Positions 32,221 through 41,800 of a DNA stretch of 64,000 nt are shown here, piece by piece; within the stretch, counting starts at the first letter, position 1; the number at the start of each line of letters is the position of its first letter. The notes beneath the pieces are model-generated. The model was not told where the DNA came from. It ran no database searches and saw only the letters and a program-made list of their open reading frames with translations. The stretch is taken from assembly GCA_963971285.1 (NCBI GenBank), contig OZ020258.1:6592614-6656613 (forward strand), given 5' to 3'. Origin of the DNA: Astropecten irregularis (Eukaryota > Echinodermata > Asteroidea > Paxillosida > Astropectinidae). A program made the translations under genes and the position numbers.

Positions 32221-32840
32221 CTCAATACACTGACAAGTTCACCGATGAAAACGATATATGATTTACTGTGATCATTAGTACATGTACATGTACTAGCCTG
32301 GTCCACAGTGTAATACCCATGAGTATTACATAATAATAGTCACGCATATGCACCATGGATGAAGCTGACGAAGTACGTCTCGGTCTCGGAGACTCGAACA
32401 GCTTATGACACGCCTATACTCATGATTATTCATGGTCATTCATGGTCGTTGGTCAATGCCCTTTGGCCTCCTGTCAGTCAAACCCCTGAGCTATACAAGG
32501 TTGCACCCAAGTAAATAAACTCCCATAGACAACAGTGGTAAATCCTCCAACTTAAAAAATCATTTAAAAATAGACGGAACTGTAACAGCTGTTCAAGTTG
32601 CACAGAAAAATGATGATGAACATGTCACCTTTCATTTTCTTTTCATTTTATGGTAGGGTGACCATTGAATTTTTGAGATATACTCATTCCCAGCTGACCA
32701 CCCCTTAAACAAGGTATGGATCACTCCAGTCAAAGAAGCCATTTCCAAAAAAACATCCCTCTGCAAAGCGGCTGAAATAGACCCACTTTCTCACCCAATT
32801 GCATCAAAAATGGTCACTAGGGACTAAGAACCCGATCCAC
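32221..32840. other. Upstream flank of cupin copy 4 and spacer
   Basis: No gene seen. It presumably includes the promoter of copy 4 (minus strand), but no core element was identified. Confidence 0.35.
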
Positions 32841-32920
32841 TTGTGGCCCGAGCCGGACTTGAACCCGGTCCGCCAAAGGTGAAAGGCGAGGAAAGAACCG
32901 TTACGCCAACCTGACTCTCC
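32841..32920 (-). repeat. tRNA-derived SINE head, minus strand
   Basis: Minus-strand GTTGGCGTAACGGTTC (A-box-like) and GGGTTCAAGTCC (B box) at tRNA spacing. The flanks do not form an acceptor stem. Confidence 0.55.
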
Positions 32921-33111
32921 TGATACGCCTATGCTACTGCATGCCTTGCCGAACTCAAATGATTTTAAATTTGTAAGTTTGGCACGGCGATAGCACGGCG
33001 TTTAGCCGCGTGAAACGGGCTCGGCAAATTGAGTTCGGCATGGCAATCCCTCGACAGGCCCGGGTCTGATTCGGAACGGCAGTGATACGACAATGGCGCA
33101 ACTACCACTAA

Positions 33112-33480
33112 GGCCATAAAAAAAATTGTTGTGTTGGAGTAACGGAGGGTTGTGAAATAGGGTAGGGCGGGCGGATTTTTTTTTTTTTATTAATTTAATT
33201 TTTCCTGTATTAAATGCTTTTGTTCCTGTATATCACAGTATTTGACAAGTCAAATAAAGACAAGAAATGACATAACAACTTTAACCAGTCTGGTTTCCAT
33301 CTTTTGCTCCTTTTAAGCTGCATACAAATTTGCGATTTATTTTTTTATAATTTTTTTTCCCCGATTTTCTTTTTTAATTGAAAAAAAACAAACCTTTTTT
33401 TGGTTTAAAATGTTTACGGTCGGGGCATATTTTTGGGTCGGGCGGGTTACGCCAATACAACAATTTTTTTTGTATGGCCT
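33112..33480. mobile_element. 369-bp element with ~34-bp terminal inverted repeats
   Basis: AGGCCATAAAAAAAATTGTT at the left, AACAATTTTTTTTGTATGGC at the right, with GGCGTAAC/GTTACGCC just inside. AT-rich interior without a frame. Confidence 0.75.
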
Positions 33481-33484
33481 AAAA

Positions 33485-33660
33485 AACAATTAGAGAGAAA
33501 AGACTTAAGGAATACTGTGGTCGTCTTCACTGTTTTCTCGAACAGTGGGCACCATATGGGACTGATATGGGACAGATGACTTACTGTATCTTCCTTGATA
33601 TTTTTGCCAATGAACCTGTAATTCTTTGACAAAAAAACAAAGTGTGATATTACCTTTAAT
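33485..33660. mobile_element. Half of a family-A MITE
   Basis: AGAGAGAAAAGACTTAAGGA through TGATATTACCTTTAA matches the second half of 16715-17081. It directly abuts the 33112 element. Confidence 0.65.
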
Positions 33661-34065
33661 TTGCGTGCGATTTATTTGATTTAGAAGTTGATTTGGCAGC
33701 ATATTATAAATAATTGGCACTGCTGATCCTAAAATTGTATTCTTAAATAAACGGCCTGGCTCAGCTTTGTAATAATTAAAAAACTGATACCGAACATCCG
33801 ACCCATGAGGGCGCTATTTTTGTAAACACACACATGCTTTCACGAGATACCATGTGCACTTCAGCTGCTGCATCGAATGTTTTGAGGTGATTTTTATCTC
33901 CTTTCCTGCCCGAGTCCGTAGCAGTAGAGGCATTTTCCAGGTGAGTCTTGGTCTTAGATTTACTAGAGATTATCTTAAATACTCTTTTAGCTCAAAACGA
34001 AGTATTTTTTTGGGGGTTTTTTTGGCAGGAAATTTTAAATGCCACTTCAACTTGTGCCAGCCACT

Positions 34066-34262
34066 GACAACCATCATTTGTGCACAACTCTATGGAACCA
34101 GCAGAGGGCGTTATATGGCTGCTGCTGCATTCTAAGTGTATAATTGTAGGTAACAAAATCGGAAAGAATTCCATTGACGGCCATCACTTGTGCACAAACC
34201 CATGGGACCAACAGAGGGCGTTTTGATAAAAATGGCTACCGCTGCATTCGAAGTGTATAAAC
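34066..34262. repeat. Two tandem copies of a ~112-bp repeat
   Basis: GCCATCACTTGTGCACAAAC-like, then CCAACAGAGGGCGTT, then GCTGCATTC(T/G)AAGTGTATAA recurs twice. Confidence 0.6.
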
Positions 34263-34621
34263 TATCTTTTTTTTTGTAGGGGGGCCTAGGTAAAAAAAAA
34301 CCTGAAAATCTCACTTTTTACAATGTAGATTAGTTGCGATGATCGTAACCCTAGGTCTGACATGGGGACTGGGACCTTAGGGTTACGATAAAACTGGATA
34401 ACAAAAATGGGTAAAAACGCTTTGGCCAACTTGTGAAATACAATTCCCCTGAATTTTCCACTTTCCAAAATCCAAACACAAAATCTGACTACATGGATCT
34501 GGATGCGTGAGTCCATCCAAAAAATATCCTGCTGCCCTGGGTCTCCAACTTTTCATTTCAATCACCAGACCAGTTTTTATGTGTCTGAAAACTCATTTCA
34601 GATATACTTTTGACTTTTCAG

Positions 34622-34660
34622 AATTTGCAAGAAAACTAGAAGAAGAAGCTAGAAGCACAG
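34622..34660 (+). CDS. Candidate exon A (EFARKLEEEARST), unrecognised gene
   Basis: 39 nt between TTGACTTTTCAG and GTATGA. Only one frame is open; it reads EFARKLEEEARST and ends in phase 1. The exon and its flanks are duplicated as exon B at 35193. In phase 1 it continues into the exon at 35454 as GRSLLHYGGPRQ. No known family recognised. Confidence 0.35.
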
Positions 34661-34784
34661 GTATGATCTCAATCTTTTCCCAGACTCCAAAACATCAACT
34701 CCAACCCCGGTCTCGCTTTAAATATATCAGAATTTGGCATTAACTTCTCGTGTAAAAAAGTTGCAGTTGACCTGAGAGCCACTT

Positions 34785-35110
34785 TTTGACACCTGTTCCA
34801 AACTGCCACTTTTTGACTCGTGAATTGAAAAAAAATATTCTGCCGCACTGGGTCTCGAACTTTGGATTTCAGGCTCTCAGGTCCGGACCTGTTCCAAACT
34901 GCCACTTTTTGACTTGTGAATTGAAAAAAAAATATCCTGCCGCACCAGGTCTCAAACTTTGGTTTTCGTGCTGTCAGGTCCAGACCTTTGTAAATTGCCA
35001 TTTTTTTGACACATGAGTCGAAAAAAATATCTTGCCGCTCCGGGTCTCAAACTTTGGATTTTGTGCTCTCAGGTCCGGACCTGCAGGTAAAAACTGCCAC
35101 TTTTTGGCAC
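34785..35110. repeat. About three tandem copies of a ~108-bp repeat between exons A and B
   Basis: AAACTGCCACTTTTTGAC...GAAAAAAA(T)ATCCTGCCGC...CTCAAACTTTGGATT...CTCTCAGGTCCGGACCTG, three times with moderate divergence. A fourth partial copy lies at about 34515. Confidence 0.7.
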
Positions 35111-35192
35111 GTGACTCGAGTGAAACTTCATCATCTCCTAGCAGTTTTTATGTGTCTGAAAACTCATTTTAGATATAATTTTGACTTTTCAG

Positions 35193-35280
35193 AATTTGCA
35201 AGAAAACTAGAAGAAGAAGCTAGTGGATCCATTGAAGATTATGGCAGGCTGTCAAGGTCTGGATCTAAATCATCGCACAG
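35193..35280 (+). CDS. Candidate exon B, longer duplicate of exon A
   Basis: 88 nt between TTGACTTTTCAG and GTATGA. It opens with the same EFARKLEEEA as exon A, then adds SGSIEDYGRLSRSGSKSSH, and ends in phase 2. Both flanking introns resemble those of exon A over more than 100 bases, so the pair arose by tandem duplication with an internal insertion of about 49 nt in one copy, or loss in the other. Confidence 0.35.
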
Positions 35281-35453
35281 GTATGATGTCTCAATTTTTT
35301 CCCAGGCTCCAAAAAATCAAATCCGACACCGGACTTGCTTGAAATATATCAGAATTTGGCATTTTCCTCATGTGGCAAAAAGTGGCAGTTTGCCAGTTTG
35401 CACCTGGTTGGTTATATTTTAAGTTTTTATCTGATTTTTGTACCGATTTGCAG

Positions 35454-35560
35454 GGCGATCGCTGTTGCACTATGGAGGACCCAGACAACCTGTTCACCCA
35501 CATATAAACCACCTAGTACGTGGACAAGCCCGGTATGAGGATGGATTACATTCTGTATGA
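35454..35560 (+). CDS. Candidate terminal exon readable in two frames
   Basis: The acceptor TTTGCAG ends at 35453. From a phase-1 donor (exon A) it reads GRSLLHYGGPRQPVHPHIN, continues as HLVRGQARYEDGLHSV and stops at 35558-35560. From a phase-2 donor (exon B) it reads RAIAVALWRTQTTCSPTYK and stops near 35536. The first reading looks more protein-like. An internal donor GTATGA at about 35533 also exists. Unknown function. Confidence 0.3.
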
Positions 35561-35673
35561 TACCAGGACCGGATTGCCAAGTGACTTGCCCTGAGAGTAG
35601 CCTGATACTGGCGAGCATATACCTGTATACATGTACCAGGGACTAACATATACACTACTCAGACCACACAGGC

Positions 35674-35707
35674 ATGGAGGCCCTCTTTGAACTGCAGAAG
35701 GTCAAAG
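35674..35707 (+). CDS. Candidate small start exon (MEALFELQKVK)
   Basis: ATG at 35674, eleven codons, then the donor GTCAGT at 35708 (phase 1). Short and weak. It is listed because phase 1 would fit the acceptor just before GACTAAGCAG at 36848, giving GLSRSGNLQ. Confidence 0.15.
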
Positions 35708-35840
35708 GTCAGTGCTACATCATATGTTTTTGATTTGTACATCAGTTGAGGTGAGCTTTGGTCTTAAGCCCACAACGCCACACAATTGGCAAATTTCAGG
35801 CAATAAGTTCCAGGCAATCTCCAACAGTCCAAGAGGAAAA

Positions 35841-36425
35841 TGAACATGACTTTGGAATTTGGCACATCCCATACTATCATGTAGAGTACATCTGGGGCTA
35901 CAGTTTATGCAAGTTTCAGCTCCTTAGCCTCAGTATTGAGGGAGAAATTTCAAACTCTAGCAGAAAAAAGTGTCTCTTAGTCTAAGTGCAGTTTTTTTGC
36001 CGCCTACTCTGCCGTTTTGTCGCATAGCGTGTTTTGTATAGTTGGATTTTCGGCCATGAACATGACTTTGGAATTTGGCACTGCTCATAATTATTATCCT
36101 GTAGGGAACATCTGCGGCTACATTTCGTGCAAGTTTCAGGTCGATCGCCTCAGTATTGAGGGAGAAATTTCAAACTCTACCGGAAAAAAGTGTCTCATAG
36201 TCTAAGTGCAGTTTTTATGGTGCCTGCTCTGCCGTTTTGTCGCATAGCGTGTGGGGCTATACTTGGATTTTCGGCCATGAACATGACTTTGGATTTTGGC
36301 ACAGCTCATACTATCCTGTAGACAACATCTGGGGCTACATTTCTGTACAGGTTTCAGCTGGATAGCCAAAATATTGAGGGAGATATTTCAAATTCTAACC
36401 TAAAAAGTGTCTCATACTATACAGG
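35841..36425. repeat. About 2.7 tandem copies of a ~218-bp repeat
   Basis: TGAACATGACTTTGGA begins copies at 35841, 36057 and 36278. Each has TATTGAGGGAGAAATTTCAA or a close variant; the first two have CTGCCGTTTTGTCGCATAGC. It is non-coding. Confidence 0.75.
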
Positions 36426-36761
36426 TATTAGTATTATATCTAATAGTGCACATTTTTCTTAGTTCACTTTTCAATGACTTTAAATTCACTCAGTTCCCCT
36501 TGGCCTTCTGGTTATTATTTTGATGATTAAAAAAGCTGATATCAAACAGGCGAGCCAATGAGGGCCCTATTTTATAAGTTCCCCTAGACTCCCTTTATAA
36601 AGGGACTCTAAGTTCCCCTTGTGGATTTTGATGATTAGAAAAACTGATATGGAAAATCCGACCCAATGAGGGCGCTATTTTGTCAGTCCCCTTATGATTA
36701 AAAAAACTGATATCGAACACTGACCCATGAGGGCGCTATTTTGTAAACAAACTTGCACAAG

Positions 36762-36873
36762 ATGGAGACCACTGCCATGTGGGAGAACAGCACACAGCGC
36801 TTCGTTGAAAATTTTTGCGACAAAATTTGTGTCTCCTTTCTTCCCAGGACTAAGCAGATCTGGCAATTTGCAG
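36762..36873 (+). CDS. Candidate first coding exon (METTAMWENSTQRF...)
   Basis: The ATG sits in AAGATGG, a good animal start context, and opens 37 codons before the donor GTGAGA at 36874 (phase 1). The product includes METTAMWENSTQRFVENFC and ends TKQIWQFA. A degenerate relative at about 33850-33930 shares the donor and downstream intron. The phase fits exon A/B-type exons (E-F-A-R-K) and also the exon past the satellite at 62027. The upstream module with GAGGGCGCTATTTTGTAAAC is repeated several times in 33.8-36.8 kb. Not recognised. Confidence 0.3.
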
Positions 36874-37520
36874 GTGAGATTGGTCTTGGGTTGACTATAG
36901 ATTATCTTGAATACATTTTTAGCTTGACGTAGTACTTTTGTAGCTTTTTTGCAGCAGATTTTAAAAGCTGTCTGACATGTCTGACAGTGAGTGCGTGACA
37001 AGTTGACAACACACTAAGTTACTTGTCACTAGCTATGTTGTCTTCATCGTGAGCAACTTAGAACAACTCGCAGCCAGGTTTGAGGTTTAAAAAAGCCCTT
37101 TTCTTATTCCAAAAGCACTTGGAATATTTTACCAACGCTCCCTTTGGAACAATAGCACAATTTTTATGAAGTTCAAAACACTGTGTTCGCTGAGACAAAA
37201 TAATGTGTGACAATCTTGCCAGCATTTTCTAGTGCAGGGAGTTGACAGTGCATGAGTATACCCGTGTGCAGTGCAGTTATTTACGTTGCATGTGTGTTGA
37301 GTGCCATTTGTTGTGTCTCTGTCCTTATCTAATCTTTGCCTCGGAACTAAAAACACCTGGCAATATTAAGCTTCCTCACATAAAACAAGGATACGACTAT
37401 CAGCAGTTTACATGAGGTTTGTTAATCATGGTAACTCTCTTCTTACACTTTTACTTCTTACTCTTCTATTGTGGAACATTTGGTGATAGTGTAGGTTAGG
37501 CCACCTAAGCAGATAATGGC
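36874..37520. other. Non-coding spacer or intron
   Basis: The first ~60 bases resemble the sequence after the donor at about 33931. No further exon signal. Confidence 0.35.
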
Positions 37521-38156
37521 TTTAATGGTAATATCATTAACACTGGCGTAGACAGGGGGGGGGGGGCAGGGCCCCCTATTCATGCCCTAAAAAAAAAAAA
37601 AAAAAAAAAAAAGTATGAGGGCTCCTCCTCCTACCCCGCACTGCCCCCCCCCCCAAGACAACACCAACGTGTCTCAATGCTGGCGCGCGTATTCAGTAGG
37701 CCTAGTGCATCCAATGTGGAGGCCTGGTCAAGCCGGTATTGGCTAAAATGTACATGTTGGCCCCCCCTATTAAAAAATCCTGGCTACGCCACTGATCATA
37801 AAGTGGTTTTATCGAAGAAATACAAATTATGGGCAAAAACATAAAGACAGATAATTAACAGTCTTTTGTGAAAATTTCAGTCCCTTACAACATGTACGGT
37901 GCCCACTTCCTGAGTAAAATAGAGCCACATTTTTTTTATCTTTTATTTTTGATCTTTTAAAAGATCAAAAAGATTTTCGGTCGTTGTTTTACCAATTTCT
38001 GGATAAAATACACCATTTCAGGCGGAAAAATGTTAACGGTATACATGTTTCTACCACTACCATCGTCATACCTTGTTACTAAGTTATATACGTAAAATCT
38101 GTGAACATTTCTGTTTTGGTTTCTTACCAAAGTACATGTATGATACTGCCTTTAAA
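37521..38156. mobile_element. Family-A MITE split by a hAT-type insertion
   Basis: The left end TTTAATGGTAATATCAT and the body from 37803 to CTGCCTTTAAA at 38156 form one family-A copy, with the centre GATCTTTTAAAAGATC. Confidence 0.7.
37541..37794. mobile_element. 254-bp hAT-like MITE nested in a family-A element
   Basis: Termini CACTGGCGTAG and CTACGCCACTG are inverted. 8-bp flanking repeats ATCATTAA (37533-37540) and ATCATAAA (37795-37802) fit a hAT-type 8-bp target duplication with one change. The interior has G, C and A homopolymer runs. Confidence 0.75.
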
Positions 38157-38344
38157 AGCACTGTCAAGTTTCCACAATTGTAACCTTAATATTCAAGAGG
38201 ACTGTTGCCACCACCAAGGTATTTAGGTGACTAACTTTACAAAAGTGGTTTAAGCTACAATTAGTGACCTTAATTACACTATTAGTTTACCATACATTTT
38301 CTCCATTGACCGCCTTCAATTTTTTCTGTATTTCGTTATTCCAG

Positions 38345-38441
38345 ACTGGTAGGCCTTGGGCCAAAAATCCATGAGCTCTTTTGAAGATGAAGACAGTGAT
38401 AAAGTCCAGCAACTGCCTTGGTCACAAGAAAGATTTGATCG
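38345..38441 (+). CDS. Candidate exon with start codon (MSSFEDEDSDKVQQLPWSQE...) before the satellite
   Basis: The acceptor CGTTATTCCAG ends at 38344; the donor GTGAGT begins at 38442. All three frames read from the acceptor meet a stop, but the ATG at 38371 opens 23 codons plus two bases: MSSFEDEDSDKVQQLPWSQE then RFD. It looks like a 5'-UTR-plus-start exon of a plus-strand gene. The 195-bp satellite begins 374 bases downstream, so the following intron would contain the whole array. Family not recognised. Confidence 0.4.
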
Positions 38442-38473
38442 GTGAGTAGAACCCTTCATTACTGCATTTTAAC

Positions 38474-38535
38474 AATGGGAGACTTTGGAGAATCAGCGGT
38501 TGACTTGAAGACCGATTCTCCAAAAGTCTCCCATT
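38474..38535. repeat. Hairpin just after the 38345-38441 exon
   Basis: AATGGGAGACTTTGGAGAAT at the left pairs with ATTCTCCAAAAGTCTCCCAT at the right (one bulge), plus CGGT/ACCG in the loop. Confidence 0.8.
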
Positions 38536-38814
38536 TTGACATAACCGGTCGTAGAGGCCTCCAAGGGCTCCAAAGTTGTTAACTAAAATAACCATCAAGA
38601 CAATTTCCAGGCCCTCAAATGAGGGTTTGTGAATTAATTACTCAGCATCAAACGGTGTCAAATTGTGTCATGTATACATGTAGGATAATCGAGAAAAACT
38701 ACTAATTTTGGGTCTGACTTCCGTACGTATGTGTCCGACTATCTAAATGAAGCGTGCTTTGTGAGATCCATAGTATCACACATCTTACAGAATAAGAAGA
38801 CCTTAAGAGAAATC

Positions 38815-41800
38815 ATGTGGTCCCCCAGCAGTTTTTTTCAATTTTTGCCCAAAAGTGACTTTTTTCAGAAATGCGCGCTATCTTCCTCATAGGTCGCTAT
38901 GACTACCAGGAACCCTTTCGAACAAGAAAAATGCCAATCAACTTGTCATGCAAGGATTTTTGTGTAATTTGAGGCCATTTTGTTCGTGACTGAAACTTCA
39001 AAATTTTATGTGGTCCCCCACATGAGTTTTTTCGATTTTTGCCCCAAAACTGACTTTTTTCAGAAATGCGCGCTATCTTCCTCATAGGTCGCTATGACTA
39101 CAAGGAACCCTTTCGAACAAGAAAAATGCCAATCAACTTGTCATGCAAGGATTTTTGTGTAATTTGAGGCCATTTTGTTCATGACTGAAACTTCAAAATT
39201 TTATGTGGTCCCCCACATGAGATTTTTCGATTTTTGCCCCAAAACTGACTTTTTTCAGAAATGCGCGCTATCTTCCTCATAGGTCGCTATGACTACAAGG
39301 AACCCTTTCGAACAAGAAAAATGCCAATCAACTTGTCATGCAAGGATTTTTGTGTAATTTGAGGCCATTTTGTTCGTGACTGAAACTTCAAAATTTTATG
39401 TGGTCCCCCACATGAGTTTTTTCGATTTTTGCCCCAAAACTGACTTTTTTCAGAAATGCGCGCTATCTTCGTCATAGGTCGCTATGACTACCAGGAACCC
39501 TTTCAAACAAGAAAAATGCCAATCAACTTGTCATGCAAGGATTTTTGTGTAATTTGAGGCCATTTTGTTCATGACTGAAACTTCAAAATTTTATGTGGTC
39601 CCCCACATGAGATTTTTCGATTTTTGCCCCAAAACTGACTTTTTTCAGAAATGCGCGCTATCTTCCTCATAGGTCGCTATGACTACCAGGAACCCTTTCG
39701 AACAAGAAAAATGCCAATCAACTTGTCATGCAAGGATTTTTGTGTAATTTGAGGCGATTTTGTTCGTGACTGAAACTTCAAAATTTTATGTGGTCCCCCA
39801 CATGAGTTTTTTCGATTTTTGCCCCAAAACTGACTTTTTTCAGAAATGCGCGCTATCTTCCTCATAGGTCGCTATGACTACCAGGAACCCTTTCGAACAA
39901 GAAAAATGCCAATCAACTTGTCATGCAAGGATTTTTGTGTAATTTGAGGCCATTTTGTTCGTGACTGAAACTTCAAAATTTTATGTGGTCCCCCACATGA
40001 GTTTTTTCGATTTTTGCCCAAAAACTGACTTTTTTCAGAAATGCGCGCTATCTTCCTCATAGGTCGCTATGACTACCAGGAACCCTTTCGAACAAGAAAA
40101 ATGCCAATCAACTTGTCATGCAAGGATTTTTGTGTAATTTGAGGCCATTTTGTTCATGACTGAAACTTCAAAATTTTATGTGGTCCCCCACATGAGTTTT
40201 TTCGATTTTTGCCCAAAAACTGACTTTTTTCAGAAATGCGCGCTATCTTCCTCATAGGTCGCTATGACTACCAGGAACCCTTTCGAACAAGAAAAATGCC
40301 AATCAACTTGTCATGCAAGGATTTTTGTGTAATTTGAGGCCATTTTTTTCATGACTGAAACTTCAAAATTTTATGTGGTCCCCCACATGAGTTTTTTCGA
40401 TTTTTGCCCCAAAAACTGACTTTTTTCAGAAATGCGCGCTATCTTCCTCATAGGTCGCTATGACTACCAGGAACCCTTTCGAACAAGAAAAATGCCAATC
40501 AACTTGTCATGCAAGGATTTTTGTGTAATTTGAGGCCATTTTGTTCGTGACTGAAACTTCTAAATTTTATGTGGTCCCCCACATGAGTTTTTTCGATTTT
40601 TGCCCAAAAACTGACTTTTTTCAGAAATGCGCGCTATCTTCCTCATAGGTCGCTATGACTACAAGGAACCCTTTCGAACAAGAAAAATGCCAATCAACTT
40701 GTCATGCAAGGATTTTTGTGTAATTTGAGGCCATTTTGTTCGTGACTGAAACTTCAAAATTTTATGTGGTCCCCCACATGAGTTTTTTCGATTTTTGCCC
40801 AAAAACTGACTTTTTTCAGAAATGCGCGCTATCTTCCTCATAGGTCGCTATGACTACCAGGAACCCTTTCGAACAAGAAAAATGCCAATCAACTTGTCAT
40901 GCAAGGATTTTTGTGTAATTTGAGGCCATTTTGTTCATGACTGAAACTTCAAAATTTTATGTGGTCCCCCACATGAGATTTTTCGATTTTTGCCCCAAAA
41001 ACTGACTTTTTTCAGAAATGCGCGCTATCTTCCTCATAGGTCGCTATGACTACCAGGAACCCTTTCGAACAAGAAAAATGCCAATCAACTTGTCATGCAA
41101 GGATTTTTGTGTAATTTGAGGCCATTTTGTTCATGACTGAAACTTCAAAATTTTATGTGGTCCCCCACATGAGATTTTTCGATTTTTGCCCCAAAAACTG
41201 ACTTTTTTCAGAAATGCGCGCTATCTTCCTCATAGGTCGCTATGACTACCAGGAACCCTTTCGAACAAGAAAAATGCCAATCAACTTGTCATGCAAGGAT
41301 TTTTGTGTAATTTGAGGCCATTTTGTTCATGACTGAAACTTCAAAATTTTATGTGGTCCCCCACATGAGTTTTTTCGATTTTTGGCCAAAAAACTGACTT
41401 TTTTCAGAAATGCGCGCTATCTTCCTCATAGGTCGCTATGACTACCAGGAACCCTTTCGAACAAGAAAAATGCCAATCAACTTGTCATGCAAGGATTTTT
41501 GTGTAATTTGAGGCCATTTTGTTCGTGACTGAAACTTCTAAATTTTATGTGGTCCCCCACATGAGTTTTTTCGATTTTTGCCCAAAAACTGACTTTTTTC
41601 AGAAATGCGCGCTATCTTCCTCATAGGTCGCTATGACTACAAGGAACCCTTTCGAACAAGAAAAATGCCAATCAACTTGTCATGCAAGGATTTTTGTGTA
41701 ATTTGAGGCCATTTTGTTCGTGACTGAAACTTCAAAATTTTATGTGGTCCCCCACATGAGTTTTTTCGATTTTTGCCCAAAAACTGACTTTTTTCAGAAA

